A stretch of DNA of 64,000 bases from Denticeps clupeoides (GCF_900700375.1 NC_041712.1:18783280-18847279), one strand, 5' to 3'. Positions 41,395 through 54,212 are shown, counted from the first letter of the stretch. Program-made: numbers and translations. Notes: generated from the sequence alone by a model not told the origin.

Positions 41395-44300
41395 CAGATT
41401 TTTAAAAGTATATATAAGTTTGTGTTAGAACAAAGCTCTTTCGTGCTCTAGTGCTGAGGGATTTGGAATTCAGCCATCGTTCCTGAGTGCGCTTCATTGA
41501 GAGAGTCAATTCTTAAGTCAGTCCTGCTGAGTAAATATGTTCCTGTGGAAGGTCGTGGATGTGGGGCCTTGTTTACTGACATCCTAGCACTGGTAGCCAT
41601 TACCCAATCCGGAGAACCGTCTCCAAGGCCGTAAATCTCTGTACGTCATGTAAAACCTGTATAGAAATATATTGACTGTCAGAGGAAAGGGCAATAAAGT
41701 AATTGCTCTTTAGTATTAATTTGTTGAAATTTTAATTTATTAATTAAAATTAATAAATTAATAACCACCCATTATCCACCCTCCGTTCTGCTTTTTTGGA
41801 GGCTGTAAAATGCCCCCCTTGCACATGGACATAAGATCAGGCTCTGTCTGAGATTACTTTCACTTTTGTCTGCGCCTTAGAAACCTTTTGGTCTTTCAAA
41901 CGGTTTTACTCGTTAAAGGTTTACTCATTTTACTCGTTTAATATGAGTTCCCCCAGCCTGTCCATGGTCCTGCAGTGGCTAGAAATGGTCAGATCTGGAA
42001 TTTATCTGCTTATTTGTCCTCATAAGGGGAAAGGTTGCCTCCCTCCATGTCCCGCCTCACTCCTCCTCATTATCATTTAAGCGCGTCCTGGGCACATCTC
42101 ATTGTGTGACTTGCTAAAAGTGACTGTAATTCTGCACCACAGCTGAATTTTGGAATGAGCCTTCACATACAGTATTATGGGACCACGAAGACCTTTTAAG
42201 GGACAAGAATCAACCACAGATTTGTTCAGAATAACTAGTAACATTGTTTTAAGTGTGTATGGTAGTGTCCTAGGGAAATGATACAAGAAGATATTTTTTG
42301 AGCTATGAGGTCCTGGTCTCTTGGCAGGATTGTGTTTAGATAGTTGAGAAAGTCTGGAGGGCAGCCAGTCTTCTGGAGGACATGAGTTTGTATTGACTGT
42401 CAAAACATTTGATAGGTCAGTAAAGGTCATGAAGATATATTTATATTGCCCGAGGCTGTTCTCTTTGAGCTTGATCATTTCCATGGTTCTAGAGGAGAGA
42501 CCCCGCGATGCAAGTGAAGTTTTGTGGTTCAGCGTTGCGTATCTGTTACACATCAGACCTGATAACCTCCTTTGCACACACACAAAAAAATGTATCACAC
42601 TGACACACACACATTACTTTGATATAAAAAAAATTTCTCTCTTGGCAGGAGGCAGACATTTGTATACCTGGACACTATACCCCGGGTCCCAGTTCCTTCA
42701 TACCAGAGCATGAGGTAAGATCATATTTTCAGATTTTATCAAGTGATTTTGCGTGAAACAAAACAAGATTTTTGGTGCAGAAACACAGAATCTGATCCAA
42801 TATTTTTACTAACCGGGTTGAGTCTGTGTCAGTCAGACATTGTGGTCTGTGTCCTCTCACGCATCTCACAGGTGACAGGAAGTCTTTGAGGCCTGTGATT
42901 TTAAGTGCCCCGCAGAAGGCCCCCATTGTCTGCTTTAAATGTTCATTCTGCAGTCTCCTCGCTCTCTGACCTCAGATCATAGAAGCCTGGTCAGTGGAGC
43001 CGTGGCCGGTCGACCCCCACACTGAGCTGCTCTTGGCCGAGTTCTGCTCCCCCTCTGGACGGTTGGATCACTTGACTCAAGTGATGGGACTACACCCACA
43101 TTACCTACAGTCCTTCCTGCGGAGCCAAGTTTACCTGCTGAGAAGAGATGGGCCTTTACCACTGCATTATAGACACTACATTGCTATCATGGTAAATCTC
43201 CGCACTCCACTTTCCCCATTACGTTAACTATGTTAAACAGGGTAAAATTTAACATAATAAAATTACAATGGCCGACCGTCAAGATATGTTCATTACATAT
43301 AAAGGGATGTACAGGGTGGGCCATTTATATGGATACACCTTGATAATCCAACACAATGGGCAGCACATTGAACACATTTTATAAGTGGTCAGAAACTTGT
43401 AAAGAATAAAGTTATGTTAAAACCACCAATTACCAATAAATTTGATGTGTCACATGACCCTCTTCCTATTGAAAAAACAAAAGTTGGATCAAGATGGCCG
43501 ACTTCAAAATGGCCACTATGGTCACCACCCATCTTGAAAATTTTGCCCCCTCACATATACTAATGTGATACAAACAGGACGTTAATATCACCAACCATTC
43601 CCATTTTATTAAGATGTATCCATATAAATGGCCCACCCTGTATTTATGTTTATTGCTGAAAACTAATCTTCATTTAAAAAAACAAATGATCTTTTTTCAT
43701 ACAGAAGTTCAAAACTCTTTTATCATAAATATTTAATTTAGTCCTATGTCCTATTTCTAGGCGGCAGCGAGACATCAGTGCTGGTTCCTGGTGTCTCTTC
43801 ACATTCAGGAGTTTTATCGGCTAGGTGTCTGCTCAGACTGGCTTCATGGGCTGAAACATGCAAACCAGAAACTTAGGAATCTCAATGATCTCAACAAAAT
43901 ACTTGCACACAGACCATGGCTCATTACCAAAGAACATATAGAGGTAATATTGTTGTTTTATCTCCTTCACCCCTCTTCCCCTGCCCCTCTAAGTCCCTTC
44001 CTTCTTCTGTCTTTCGGACATTCTGTGTTTCTCTTTCCTCTTCTTCCCGAGCTTTTACGTACATTCACACACAGAACCTTCTTACTGATGTGAATGACTG
44101 TCGTTGTGGGTGGCTACTTCTGTGTCGGGTTCTGTGAACCTGTAATTTTTGGAACTCACTGCCATCTTAATGTAATTAATGTCACACACATATCATACAA
44201 AACTGATACAATAATTGTTACCGAGGTATTTCTACAATAGAAATTAAAGTTCTGATGTAGAAGGTTAGTCCAAGAAAATAACTAGAAATATGTATGATGA

Positions 44301-46414
44301 TACAGTTTGGGGAATGAAAGGAATCTGTTTACTCTATAATTGATGCACTTGTATGGAGATTTAGTTCAAATTAGTTTCATAAGGCTGTCTGTGTTGACCG
44401 ACGGACACCACTTGATATGAGCGATCATGGAAACACTGGAAGATTTGTGTTATATTTATGGCTGAATCAAGAAATATAGCATTTATATAAACTAAACTAA
44501 ACTATCTCCATACACCTGGGGTTGAACAACTACCTAAATCCCAAATCCCCAAAATTACTATTCAGATTAGTTGAGAATTAGGTTGTGCAGATAAAACCTA
44601 CAGTGATTTGTGTCTATAGACCATGTCTTCTTTTTGTCTGTCTAGAACTTGGTGAAGACAGGAGAACACAGCTGGTCGCTGGCAGAACTCGTCCATGCTG
44701 TGGTTCTGCTGGCGCATTTTCACGCCCTGGCAAGTTTTGTGTTTGGCAGTGGAATTAACCCAGAAACTCCAACTCCCACCAGCACCTATTGTAGCTGTGA
44801 GATTAATGGCAACAACCAACCTGAGCAAGACGTCCTGCTGAGTTCAAGTCCTGAGGTTACAGCGATTTACTGATCAATTTTTCTTTAATAATTTGTCAAT
44901 TAAATTAGAACCCCATTTGCCTCAATCCTGTTCATGTAGGTGGAGTTAAATGCAGGGAATTTAGTCTTATCTCAACTTTGGATCATCCACGATTGAAGTT
45001 GGATAGACTCCAGCCCTTTAACCCACATGTCTGGGAAATTGTTTATGGCTGTGTCACCATCTTTATAAATGGAAAATAGGGCAGTCACCTGAATAAGCAC
45101 ATTTTGTGCAGCTGTGTGAAATGACCATGGATAAGCCTGTTGTTGGGAGTGCTGTGATAAGCAGGTTGAGGACCGGCCTTGGAAGCAATGATCAGATTCT
45201 GCTTCCTGACTAGGCCCTGTCAGTTAAGAAACGCTCACTGAACCACAATGTTTGTGTGTGTATCTATGTTGTAGAGTGAACTGGAGTGTTTGATGGAGAG
45301 AATGAAGAGACTTCAGGAAGAGAAAGAGGAAGAAGAGGCAACCGAGGAAGAAATGTTCACACGATTTGAGAAGGAGAAGGAGGAAAGCCTTCTAGTTGGC
45401 TCTGGAGGTAGAGACACGCCTGGACATTGTGTGCAGTCATTTTAATTACATTTAGTCCAAGTCACATGCAAATGTCTTTCTCTCTGCAGTTTTTAATGAT
45501 AAGGTCACATTATCATCAAGAGTGTCACGTTTTGTTGAGGACGATTCCTTTGGCTATCAAGACTTTGCCAGGCAAGGAGAGGACAACCCACCAACATTTC
45601 GAGCACAGGTACATCTATCATCTTAATGTGACCTGTATCACCTGCATCACCGGCACGGAAACATGAATTACTGAACAGGTCTGTCTGGCTGTCTGAACAG
45701 GACTATTCGTGGGAGGATCACGGCTTCTCTCTGGTGAATAGACTTTATTCCGACATCGGCCTCCTGCTGGACGAGAAATTCCGTACGGTGTGCGATTTGA
45801 CCTATTACAACATGGCTAGCCATGAGGGTGTGGACACCAGCATGCTGCGAAGAGCCCTTTTCAACTATGTCCACTGCATGTACGGTATCAGGTATGACCA
45901 CTTTCAACAAAATCTACAGTTGACATTATTGTTATTCAACACACCTGAGTAAAAACAATTATTTCTGAGGTCATGTTACAATTCAGGACGTTTATAATGG
46001 TAAATGCACTGTGGATAGAAGTTTCACTCGTGTTGTGTGCAGGTACGATGATTATGATTATGGGGAGGTGAATCAGCTGCTGGAACGCAGCCTGAAGGTA
46101 TACATCAAGACAGTGACATGCTACCCAGAGAGGACAACCCGTCGTATGTACGACAGCTACTGGCACCAGTTCCGGCATTCCGAGAAGGTGTGTGCTGTCA
46201 CCGGACATCTACAATTTTAGATTTGTGTGGAGATTGGGTTCAGATTTTATATTATTTTGAAACAATACCATAACTAGTGGTGCAGAGCAATATTACTGAT
46301 CAGATTACATTCCTTCTCATCCTGTAGGTTCATGTAAATCTTCTGCTGATGGAAGCCCGAATGCAGGCCGAGCTGCTTTACACTCTGCGTGCCATAACAC
46401 AATACATGACCTGA
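38566..46414 (+). CDS. sesn3: Sestrin 3
   Basis: Exons: 38566-38646, 42649-42714, 42976-43191, 43761-43943, 44646-44855, 45275-45407, 45490-45608, 45701-45891, 46043-46187, 46328-46414; 476 residues in phase (human SESN3 492). Sestrins bind GATOR2 to restrain mTORC1 and have an alkylhydroperoxidase-like fold. The match is best to SESN3: a Cys-rich first exon, [31 protein letters not shown] and [15 protein letters not shown]. The N-terminal domain keeps the catalytic Cys in AAARHQC, but the next residues are WFLVSLH where SESN1-3 of mammals have SY at the first two. The C-terminal domain keeps the residues equivalent to SESN2 Thr386, Arg390, Trp444 and Glu451, but has YYN where mammals have YNT in the leucine-site loop. 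The assignment of exon 1 across a 4 kb intron rests on phase and resemblance. Confidence 0.95.
40823..40853. repeat. (GT)n microsatellite
   Basis: About 15 GT units in sesn3 intron 1. Confidence 0.95.
41360..41392. repeat. (AT)n microsatellite
   Basis: About 16 AT units in sesn3 intron 1. Confidence 0.95.
41732..41761. repeat. Perfect 30-base AT palindrome
   Basis: Arms TTAATTTATTAATT and AATTAATAAATTAA are exact reverse complements around two A bases. It could extrude as a cruciform. Confidence 0.8.
43312..43640. mobile_element. Non-autonomous Tc1/mariner-type element (MITE), copy 1
   Basis: A 329-base element with terminal inverted repeats CAGGGTGGGCCATTTATATG at both ends, flanked by TA on each side, the target duplication of the Tc1/mariner superfamily. 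It has no transposase frame. It lies in sesn3 intron 3. A second copy is at 51386 in the opposite internal direction. Confidence 0.88.
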
Positions 46415-46564
46415 TCTCTCACCCTGATTGTAGTCCAGGTCCTGAGCCTTTCTCTGTCTGCCTGTTAATCTATTTATCTGTCTCTGCCTCCCCGCCCATC
46501 TGTTTGGGTCTGTCTCTAATCCGTAGCGCATGTATCCAATATCTCTTTGGAGATCCAATATCTC

Positions 46565-46595
<31 letters not shown>

Positions 46596-47450
46596 TTTGT
46601 CACTGATATTTTTTTAAATATCGCCTTAAAATGCCTTAATTAAGCTTTAGGCTAATATTTGCCAAATGGCCAAACCAGCTTAATAGGAGCAAATTGTAAT
46701 GTAGCAAAGTTGGTTTGGTGTAAAATTTTGTTTTTATATGGACACACCAAGGCTAAGGAGAAGCTGTTTCTTAAAAAAAAAAAAAAAAGTATTCAAGAAA
46801 TTGTAAGTGCAATATTCCTTTACACTATTTTCATTATATTTCGCACAAAGGGTTTCCTTAAATGTGTCTTACATCATGTGAGGAATCCTTCACTTGTTCA
46901 AAACCCGAAGGGTCTGAAAATGGGCATGGGATTATTACATTTCTCTGCTATTTTTTATTTGATTACACCTGGTTATTTGAGGAGACCTTGTATGGAAAAA
47001 AGTTGAGTTGGGCCTTAAATTCTCTAAAAGGAATTCTCATATTTCTGAACACATCCTCAGAGTTAAACTTGACTAAGCTAATACCACACAGTTCAACTTC
47101 TTAACAGCGTTGAATTTTGCCTTCATAACGATAATGGAACAGTACACTTTAACTAAAGATATTAGTATGTTTTAGTTGAAAGAAATATAGATATAAAAAT
47201 TGTCAGTGTGTATGGAAGTGTCTGTGTGTGTGTGTGTGTGTTAGGATGCTTGGAAAAATTTGTATGTTTGTAACTGGAATGTTTCTGTATTTTTGTCTGA
47301 GCATAAGAATGCTGTGAACTAAAACATGCACCAAAGTTTTAGCTGTTTAAAAGAGCAGTTGTGACACTCCATCTGGTGATCATATATTGCTGCAATTGAC
47401 CAATGATTTGCTGCTGTTTCTGTGCAATAAAGCTACCCTGTTCAATACTG
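46415..47450 (+). other. sesn3: sesn3 3' untranslated region
   Basis: About 1 kb after the stop, with a long T run at 46570 and A run at 46772. It ends after AATAAA at 47426. Confidence 0.6.
47426..47431 (+). terminator. sesn3: Polyadenylation signal of sesn3
   Basis: AATAAA, followed by a TGATTTGTGACTTGTTTTT downstream element. Confidence 0.65.
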
Positions 47451-48034
47451 ATGATTTGTGACTTGTTTTTCCCCCATCAAATCATTTCCAGTAATAAATG
47501 CATGGTTTTAAAAATCAATGATAGGGTAGGTTGCATAAGATTGATTTATATAACCTGCTTTAAAATGTTTAGATTTTTCCATCAAAATACATATCCAAAA
47601 TATAGTCACACTAAACATACAGCTACTGAAAGATATTAAAGTCATTAGTAGATTATTTTATAGAATCATATTGAGTGTTTAATTAAAAATATAAATATAT
47701 ACACCAGGACCTACAGTTAATGACTGCATGATTGAAATGGATATATGATTCACTGTTGATATACACAGTCATAAATATATACATTAAACATAGACTATAA
47801 TGTATTTTTTTAATTGAGTTGAATTTATTCAAGTGATCACAATTGATTCAAAGTGAATATACATGCATATTCACAATTTTTCACATCTATATGTGTATGT
47901 GATGTGTTTGTGTATATACTTTATAAAAAATGTCGCGGAAATACATTTTATTTTTACATCTGTTTTGCAATTGGTACCCGCCTGCTCAGTTTGTACTTCG
48001 CGGCGTCCGTACATCATACGTCATTAAGTCGAGC
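47451..48034. other. Short intergenic region sesn3-cwc15
   Basis: AT-rich spacer with no gene seen. It turns GC-rich at about 47990, where the cwc15 promoter begins. Confidence 0.55.
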
Positions 48035-48052
48035 GCACTGCATTCTGGGACA
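48035..48052. promoter_or_regulatory. cwc15: ZNF143/STAF-like site in the cwc15 promoter
   Basis: GCACTGCATTCTGGGACA reads TGTCCCAGAATGCAGTGC on the other strand, close to the TTCCCAGAATGC motif bound by ZNF143. It lies about 260 bases before the start codon. A CRE-like TACGTCA lies at about 48018. Confidence 0.4.
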
Positions 48053-48312
48053 TATTGCAAGTTTGTTGTCTTCAACGTTGTCTGGTAAGAATTATAAATA
48101 CTGATTATCTGTTTTTTTCCCCCACGTAAAAACGAAATTCGTAGGATTTCCGTAGGATTTTGAGCGTCTGTGGACATCCCTCTAGCGTCTTGTAAGGAGC
48201 ATTGTGCGCGACGAGCGTGTTAGCGAAGCGCCGGGCAGCTAGCAGCGTGCTAGTCTTCAGACGCCTAGCAGCGGGATTTAACGAGAATTGACGGTTTCCA
48301 GAGTGACACAAG

Positions 48313-51300
48313 ATGACAACCGCGGCCAGGCCGACCTTCGAGCCCGCCAGGGGTGGTCGCGGGAAGGGTGAAGGGGACCTGAGTGCGCTGTCCAAACAGT
48401 ACTCAAGCCGGGACCTCCCGGGACACACGAAAATAAAATACAGGTGGGGCTGTGCCGCGCCTGGCGTCGCGCGTGTCCGAGTGTCCGAAGCGGCCGCTTA
48501 ATCGTCGCCGTGTTCGTCTCGACAGGCAGCCGACGCAGGATGCGCCCGAGGAGGTCCGCGCCCGCGACTTCCGCCGCGAGCTGGAGGAGCGTGAGCGCGT
48601 CGCCGCCAGGGAGAAGACCCGGGAGCGGGGTCCGAGGGGTCAGTGCCCCGCCACGCCACTCACGTCGCGTTCTGTGTATTCGGTTGTATGGTCATTGTTG
48701 TTGTTTTTAATCCAGAGCACACGACCTCGTCGTCCTCGTCCTCTTCGTCTAAGAGGCCGCGTTTGGATCAGATCCCGGCCGCGAACTTGGATGCAGACGA
48801 CCCCCTGACCGATGTGAATACCAGAAAAACCTCCAAAATGCTCCTGTGCAGTTGTACTTTATTTTTGAAGGCGGAGGTTGAACGATGTGAATGAATGAAT
48901 GAATGTATGTACGTAGGATGATGAAGACTCAGAGTCCGGCTCTGACAGTGATGATGACGACACCGCCGCTTTGTTGGCTGAACTGGACAAGATTAAGAAG
49001 GAGAGAGCTGAAGAGCAAGAAAGGAAGGTAGTCTTTCTGGCCTCCGTTTTATAAAGTCTATGGTTTTATTCCGAGGCGTGCGGTTCTGAGAGTGTGGTAG
49101 TGTTGAACAGTGCTATTCTCTGCTCTGTTGTAGGAACGAGAACAGAAAGCCGAGGAGGAGAGAATTCGAATGGAAAACATCCTGAGTGGAAATCCTCTGC
49201 TTAACCTAGCAGGACAGCAGCCGCCAAAACCGAGTCCAGCAACCTTCCGTGTAAAGAGGAGGTAATCATAAATATGACATAATGAAATAAGAGAATGAAA
49301 TATAATAGCAACATAAAATGGGGTGGTAGTAGCCTAGTGGGTGACACACTCGCCTATGAACCAGAAGACCCGGGTTCAAATCCCACTTACTACCATTGTG
49401 TCCCTGAGCAAGACACTTAACCCTAAATTGCTCCAGGGGGGGGGACTGTCCCTGTAACTACTAGTTGTAAGTCGCTCTGGATAAGGGCGTCTGATAAATT
49501 CTGTAAATGTAAGCTAATTGAACACCCTACAGTTCATTATTGGGAAATATTATTTCATGGTCATTATTTTTACCCAACACTGATCATTTCAGAGGCCTTT
49601 TATTTCATTTCAGCAGTTTTTATGTTTCCCCCCAGAGTCAGCTTTTTATTTCAGTATGGTGTTTTTCCCTAATGGCTTTTTATTTCGTAATGCGACTTGT
49701 CAGTAGAATGACTATCAATTGGGATTGGCTGCTCCTTTGCTCAGGCATAAGCAATACATGAAGTGTCGATTTAGGTCTTCTGCTGCGGTGCATTCTCCTA
49801 TGCAGTCAGCGGCTAAATAAACCTTAAGCACGGGAATAAAGTAACACGTGTAATAACATTTGTGCAGGTCAAGGCTGCAGGAGAAATGTCAGAGGTTGCT
49901 TATTGCTCAGAATTGTCGTTCCCAACATAGAGATTGCAGGTCCGTACAATTTCATCTGAGCTAAGGTTACCAAAAAACTTAAAATCCCAATAGGATCATC
50001 AAAACGTTTTAATTCTGTAGGATGAAATCTTGGTCCGAGCCCGGTCATGTTCGTTCTCAATTTTGATCCTCTTAGTCGAGCTCGCATTGGCTCTGGTCGA
50101 GTCCAGCTCGTGCGATAAATGAACTTAGTCAGAGGACGTTTTCAGCACTATTCTGTGGGCAGAGTTAGTCCTGCTGCAGATTTACTCTTCACCAAGCTGA
50201 GGAACCCAGCAGACCAGTCCAAGCTCCTGTGGTTTTTTTTCTTTCTTACATAAAAACCAGTAATGTTTGGTACGAGAAATGTGGTGGAACTGAGGTGGTG
50301 TAAGCCAAATAAATAGTTTCTCTTTCTTCCCGAAGGGACTCCCTTATCTTCGTGTTTCACCAGAGTTTACACCACTACACACAGACCCAAACGTTACGAG
50401 GTCGTAGCTGTATGGAAATGGCGCAGTCGAGTTGGATTCGAGAAACCCACACTGACTGTGTCATTTTTTTAAATGCACCACATGGCAATCGGGGCAAACT
50501 TGGGTCAAACCTTTTAGGCCCAATTTCAGCTCTATATAGCCTGCAGTCTAAAACGAGGAGAATAAGAAGAAAGAATAAGAACTGTTGTTTATTTGTTTTG
50601 CACTTGGTTACAGGCAGGGGACTTTCAGGATTAAAAACCATTTCAAAATAAGAGTGATTCTGGAATAAATGACCGCTGAAATTATATAAAAGGCCACTGA
50701 AATAATCTGTGTTGTTGAGTAAAAATAATGACTGACCATGAAATAATATGGTAGTATAATAATATATAGTATGGTAGTAGCTTGGTGGGTAACACACTCG
50801 CCTATGAACCAGAAGACCCAGGTTCAAACCCCACTTACAACCATTGTGTCCCTGAGCAAGACACTTAACCCTGAGTGTCTCCAAGGGGGGGGACTGTCCC
50901 TGTAACTACTGATTGTAAGTCGCCCTGGATAAATGCTGCGTAATGTGAATGACTGTTCTTTACCTGACAAGTTGCGCTGCATAACGGCATGATGACATTT
51001 ACATTTACAGTATTTATCAGACGCCCTTATCCAGAGCGACTTACAATCAGTATTTTACAGGGACAGTCTCCCTGGAGCAACTTAAGGTTAAGTGTCTTGC
51101 TCAGGGACACAATGGTAGTAAGTGGGATTTGAACCCGGGTCTTCTGGTTCACAGGCGAGTGTCTTACCCACTAGGCTACTACCACCTCACATGATGAATA
51201 CTGTAAATTTCACAATAATAAGTACATTTATATAGCAGGATGTTCAGTTAATGCATGTTGCTATATCATTCTCTTATTTATCCATGTAGTGTTTTTTTTT

Positions 51301-51984
51301 TTTTTTTATTTCCTCAGGTTTATTTATTTAATTTCAAACATTTTGTAGTTCCATAGTTGATCAATCTAATCCCATATATATTATACAGGGTGGGCCATTT
51401 ATATGGATACACCTTAATAAAATGGGAATGGTAGGTGATATTAAAGTCCTGTTTGTGGCACATTAGTATATGTGAGGGGGCAAACTTTTCAAGATGGGTG
51501 GTGACCGTAGTGGCCATTTTGAAGTCTGCCATCTTGGATCCAACTTTTGTTTTTTTTATAGGAAGACGGTCATGTGACACATCAAATCTATTGGTAATTT
51601 CACAAGAAAAACAATAACTTTATTCTTTCATGAGTTATTTACCAGTTTCTGACCACTTATAAAATGTGTTCAATGTCACCAACCATTCCCATTTTATTGA
51701 GGTGTATTCATATAAATGGGCCACCCTGTACAAATAACAGCCTAAACGCCATAAAAATTGATTGACGGTGATTTTAATTTGACATGGAACATTCAGAATT
51801 GTGGAAGCAATGCCCAGCGTTACAGATGACCTTGAACTATATTTTTTTCCCCAGGTGGGACGATGACGTTGTGTTTAAGAATTGCGCCAAAGGAGTGGAT
51901 GAATCACGAAAGGATAAGCGCTTTGTTAATGACACCCTGCGTTCTGAATTTCACAAGAAGTTTATGGAGAAATATGTCAAGTAG
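48313..51984 (+). CDS. cwc15: Spliceosome-associated protein CWC15
   Basis: Exons: 48313-48443, 48526-48638, 48716-48813, 48917-49027, 49134-49261, 51855-51984; 236 residues (human 229). CWC15 is a core member of the PRP19/CDC5L-related complex of the catalytic spliceosome. The N-terminus [20 protein letters not shown] is identical to human by memory. Then come QYSSRDLP, a Ser run in [14 protein letters not shown], an acidic stretch ([19 protein letters not shown]), an Arg/Glu/Lys coiled coil, and the conserved end [15 protein letters not shown] to EKYVK. The Ser run is longer than in human. Introns 1-4 are about 80-110 bases; intron 5 is 2.6 kb and full of transposable elements. Human CWC15 also lies near SESN3. 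Confidence 0.97.
49320..49512 (+). repeat. tRNA-derived SINE, family A, copy 3
   Basis: Full-length sense copy in cwc15 intron 5: GGTAGTAGCCTAGTGGGT (A-box region), GGGTTCAAATCCC (B box), a G-rich spacer, and tail CGCTCTGGATAAGGGCGTCT. Confidence 0.9.
50772..50953 (+). repeat. tRNA-derived SINE, family A, copy 4
   Basis: Near-full-length sense copy; the tail lacks GGGCGTCTGAT. It forms an inverted pair with the copy at 50995, about 40 bases away. Confidence 0.88.
50995..51187 (-). repeat. tRNA-derived SINE, family A, copy 5
   Basis: Full-length copy with sense on the minus strand, ending CTAGGCTACTACCACC. Confidence 0.9.
51386..51728. mobile_element. Non-autonomous Tc1/mariner-type element (MITE), copy 2
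   Basis: A 343-base element with the same CAGGGTGGGCCATTTATATG terminal inverted repeats as at 43312 and TA on both sides. Its interior is the reverse complement of copy 1. It lies about 125 bases before the last cwc15 exon. Confidence 0.88.
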
Positions 51985-52087
51985 GAGTAAAAAAAATTCA
52001 CCCACTTTTTTTTTTTAGTGGGACTGTCCAGAACTGTACTATATGTGAGCCTGTTTTATGTTGTTTACTTTTTACTGGAATGTCCTT

Positions 52088-52093
52088 AATAAA
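52088..52093 (+). terminator. cwc15: Polyadenylation signal of cwc15
   Basis: AATAAA about 100 bases after the stop codon, giving a short 3' untranslated region. Confidence 0.7.
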
Positions 52094-52751
52094 AGTGAAT
52101 CTTCAATTTGCAAGGATTTCAAAGGGACTGTAAATGACAGTACAAGTTATTTTTATTACAGCATTCTGTAAAAATCAAACATGCCAAAATTCAATCAAAC
52201 CATACACCAACACACACAAATTATCATATATTCAGTGGCTTTCAGAAAATGTTCACACATTATTTGCACTTTAATTCACACATTAATTCACCCCTAAAGT
52301 GTCTTAGATTGAACAGTTCCCAATAGCCATTCAACAATTTAACTCCCAGTTTACGTTTAAGTGATCGTCAGAAAATTAGTGACACCCACTGGAATAATGA
52401 GGAGCTACAGAGCTTTTAATTATTTGGTGTATAAAAGGTTTTAAAGTAATAAAACCTACTGAGCATGAAAATACAAGTTTTCGAGCTTCAGGTTTGTAGA
52501 TTCCACAGTATGCACATAATAAACTCTGGCAGTGCCACATGTAAACATAAATCCCACAGTTCAGCAGCAGCCTCACGTCACGTTCAGCCCAACTGTCACT
52601 CAAGCCAGTAGACAAGACATGTTGACTTAATTACTTCATCACCTCTGCAGTCGTGTACTACCTCTGAGTTTTTAACAAACACCGCACTGCAAACCGGCAG
52701 AGCCTCAAGCTTTCAAAAGAAAAGCGTCCAATGTTACCTATACACAATAGG
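52094..52751. other. Convergent spacer cwc15/mfap3
   Basis: No gene seen between the two polyadenylation signals; AT-rich and without a recognised repeat. Confidence 0.5.
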
Positions 52752-52757
52752 TTTATT
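52752..52757 (-). terminator. mfap3: Polyadenylation signal of the mfap3-like gene
   Basis: TTTATT on the plus strand is AATAAA for the minus-strand gene, about 170 bases after its stop codon. Confidence 0.55.
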
Positions 52758-52925
52758 CAGTGTTCTGAATGTACCCCCGTTCTATGATTTGCACACCTCA
52801 CTGGTCCACCACCTCTAGCTTTTATCCAAATGGGACAGAGTGCCCTGCTGGCAACCAAATGTGAACCAAACTAAACCGCATGCAAGCCCAAATGCAGGGT
52901 GATGTGACTTATGAGAGATGCCAAC

Positions 52926-53948
<1,023 letters not shown>

Positions 53949-54184
53949 GTCGCTGCGGCTGAACAGTAAAAAAAAAAAAAAAGTGTCACGTTCTAATTTA
54001 CCGCCATGCTGCTTCCTGGTCCGCGCAACAGGTGAACGCGGCGGCCGACAGGACTCAAACTTGCGCGCCACGCGAGAAGCCGTCCTAAACGTACAAACGT
54101 ACAAACATACAAGTACATTATCCGCGCCCTTCATTAACCCGCTTACCTCCACATTCGGGCAGAAGCAACTTCCTCGTTCACCGG

Positions 54185-54212
54185 TCGGGGGCGGGGCGGG
54201 GCGGGGCGGGGA
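54185..54212 (-). promoter_or_regulatory. mfap3: GC-box array upstream of the mfap3-like gene
   Basis: A GGGGC pentamer repeat (five GGGCGG-type Sp1 boxes, GGGGCGGGGCGGGG) lies about 240-265 bases before the start codon in a CpG-rich stretch. No TATA box is obvious. Confidence 0.6.

Larger units (their letters stand above)
38647..42648 (+). other. sesn3: sesn3 intron 1
   Basis: A 4 kb intron. It holds a (GT)n tract at 40823, an (AT)n tract at 41360, a C-run at 41033 and a 30-base perfect palindrome at 41732. A 177-codon open frame on the minus strand (42077-42610) has no recognisable domain. Confidence 0.6.

Noticed and set aside
50375-50884. 169-codon minus-strand frame in cwc15 intron 5
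   Set aside because: Partly made of SINE family A sequence; no protein family recognised.
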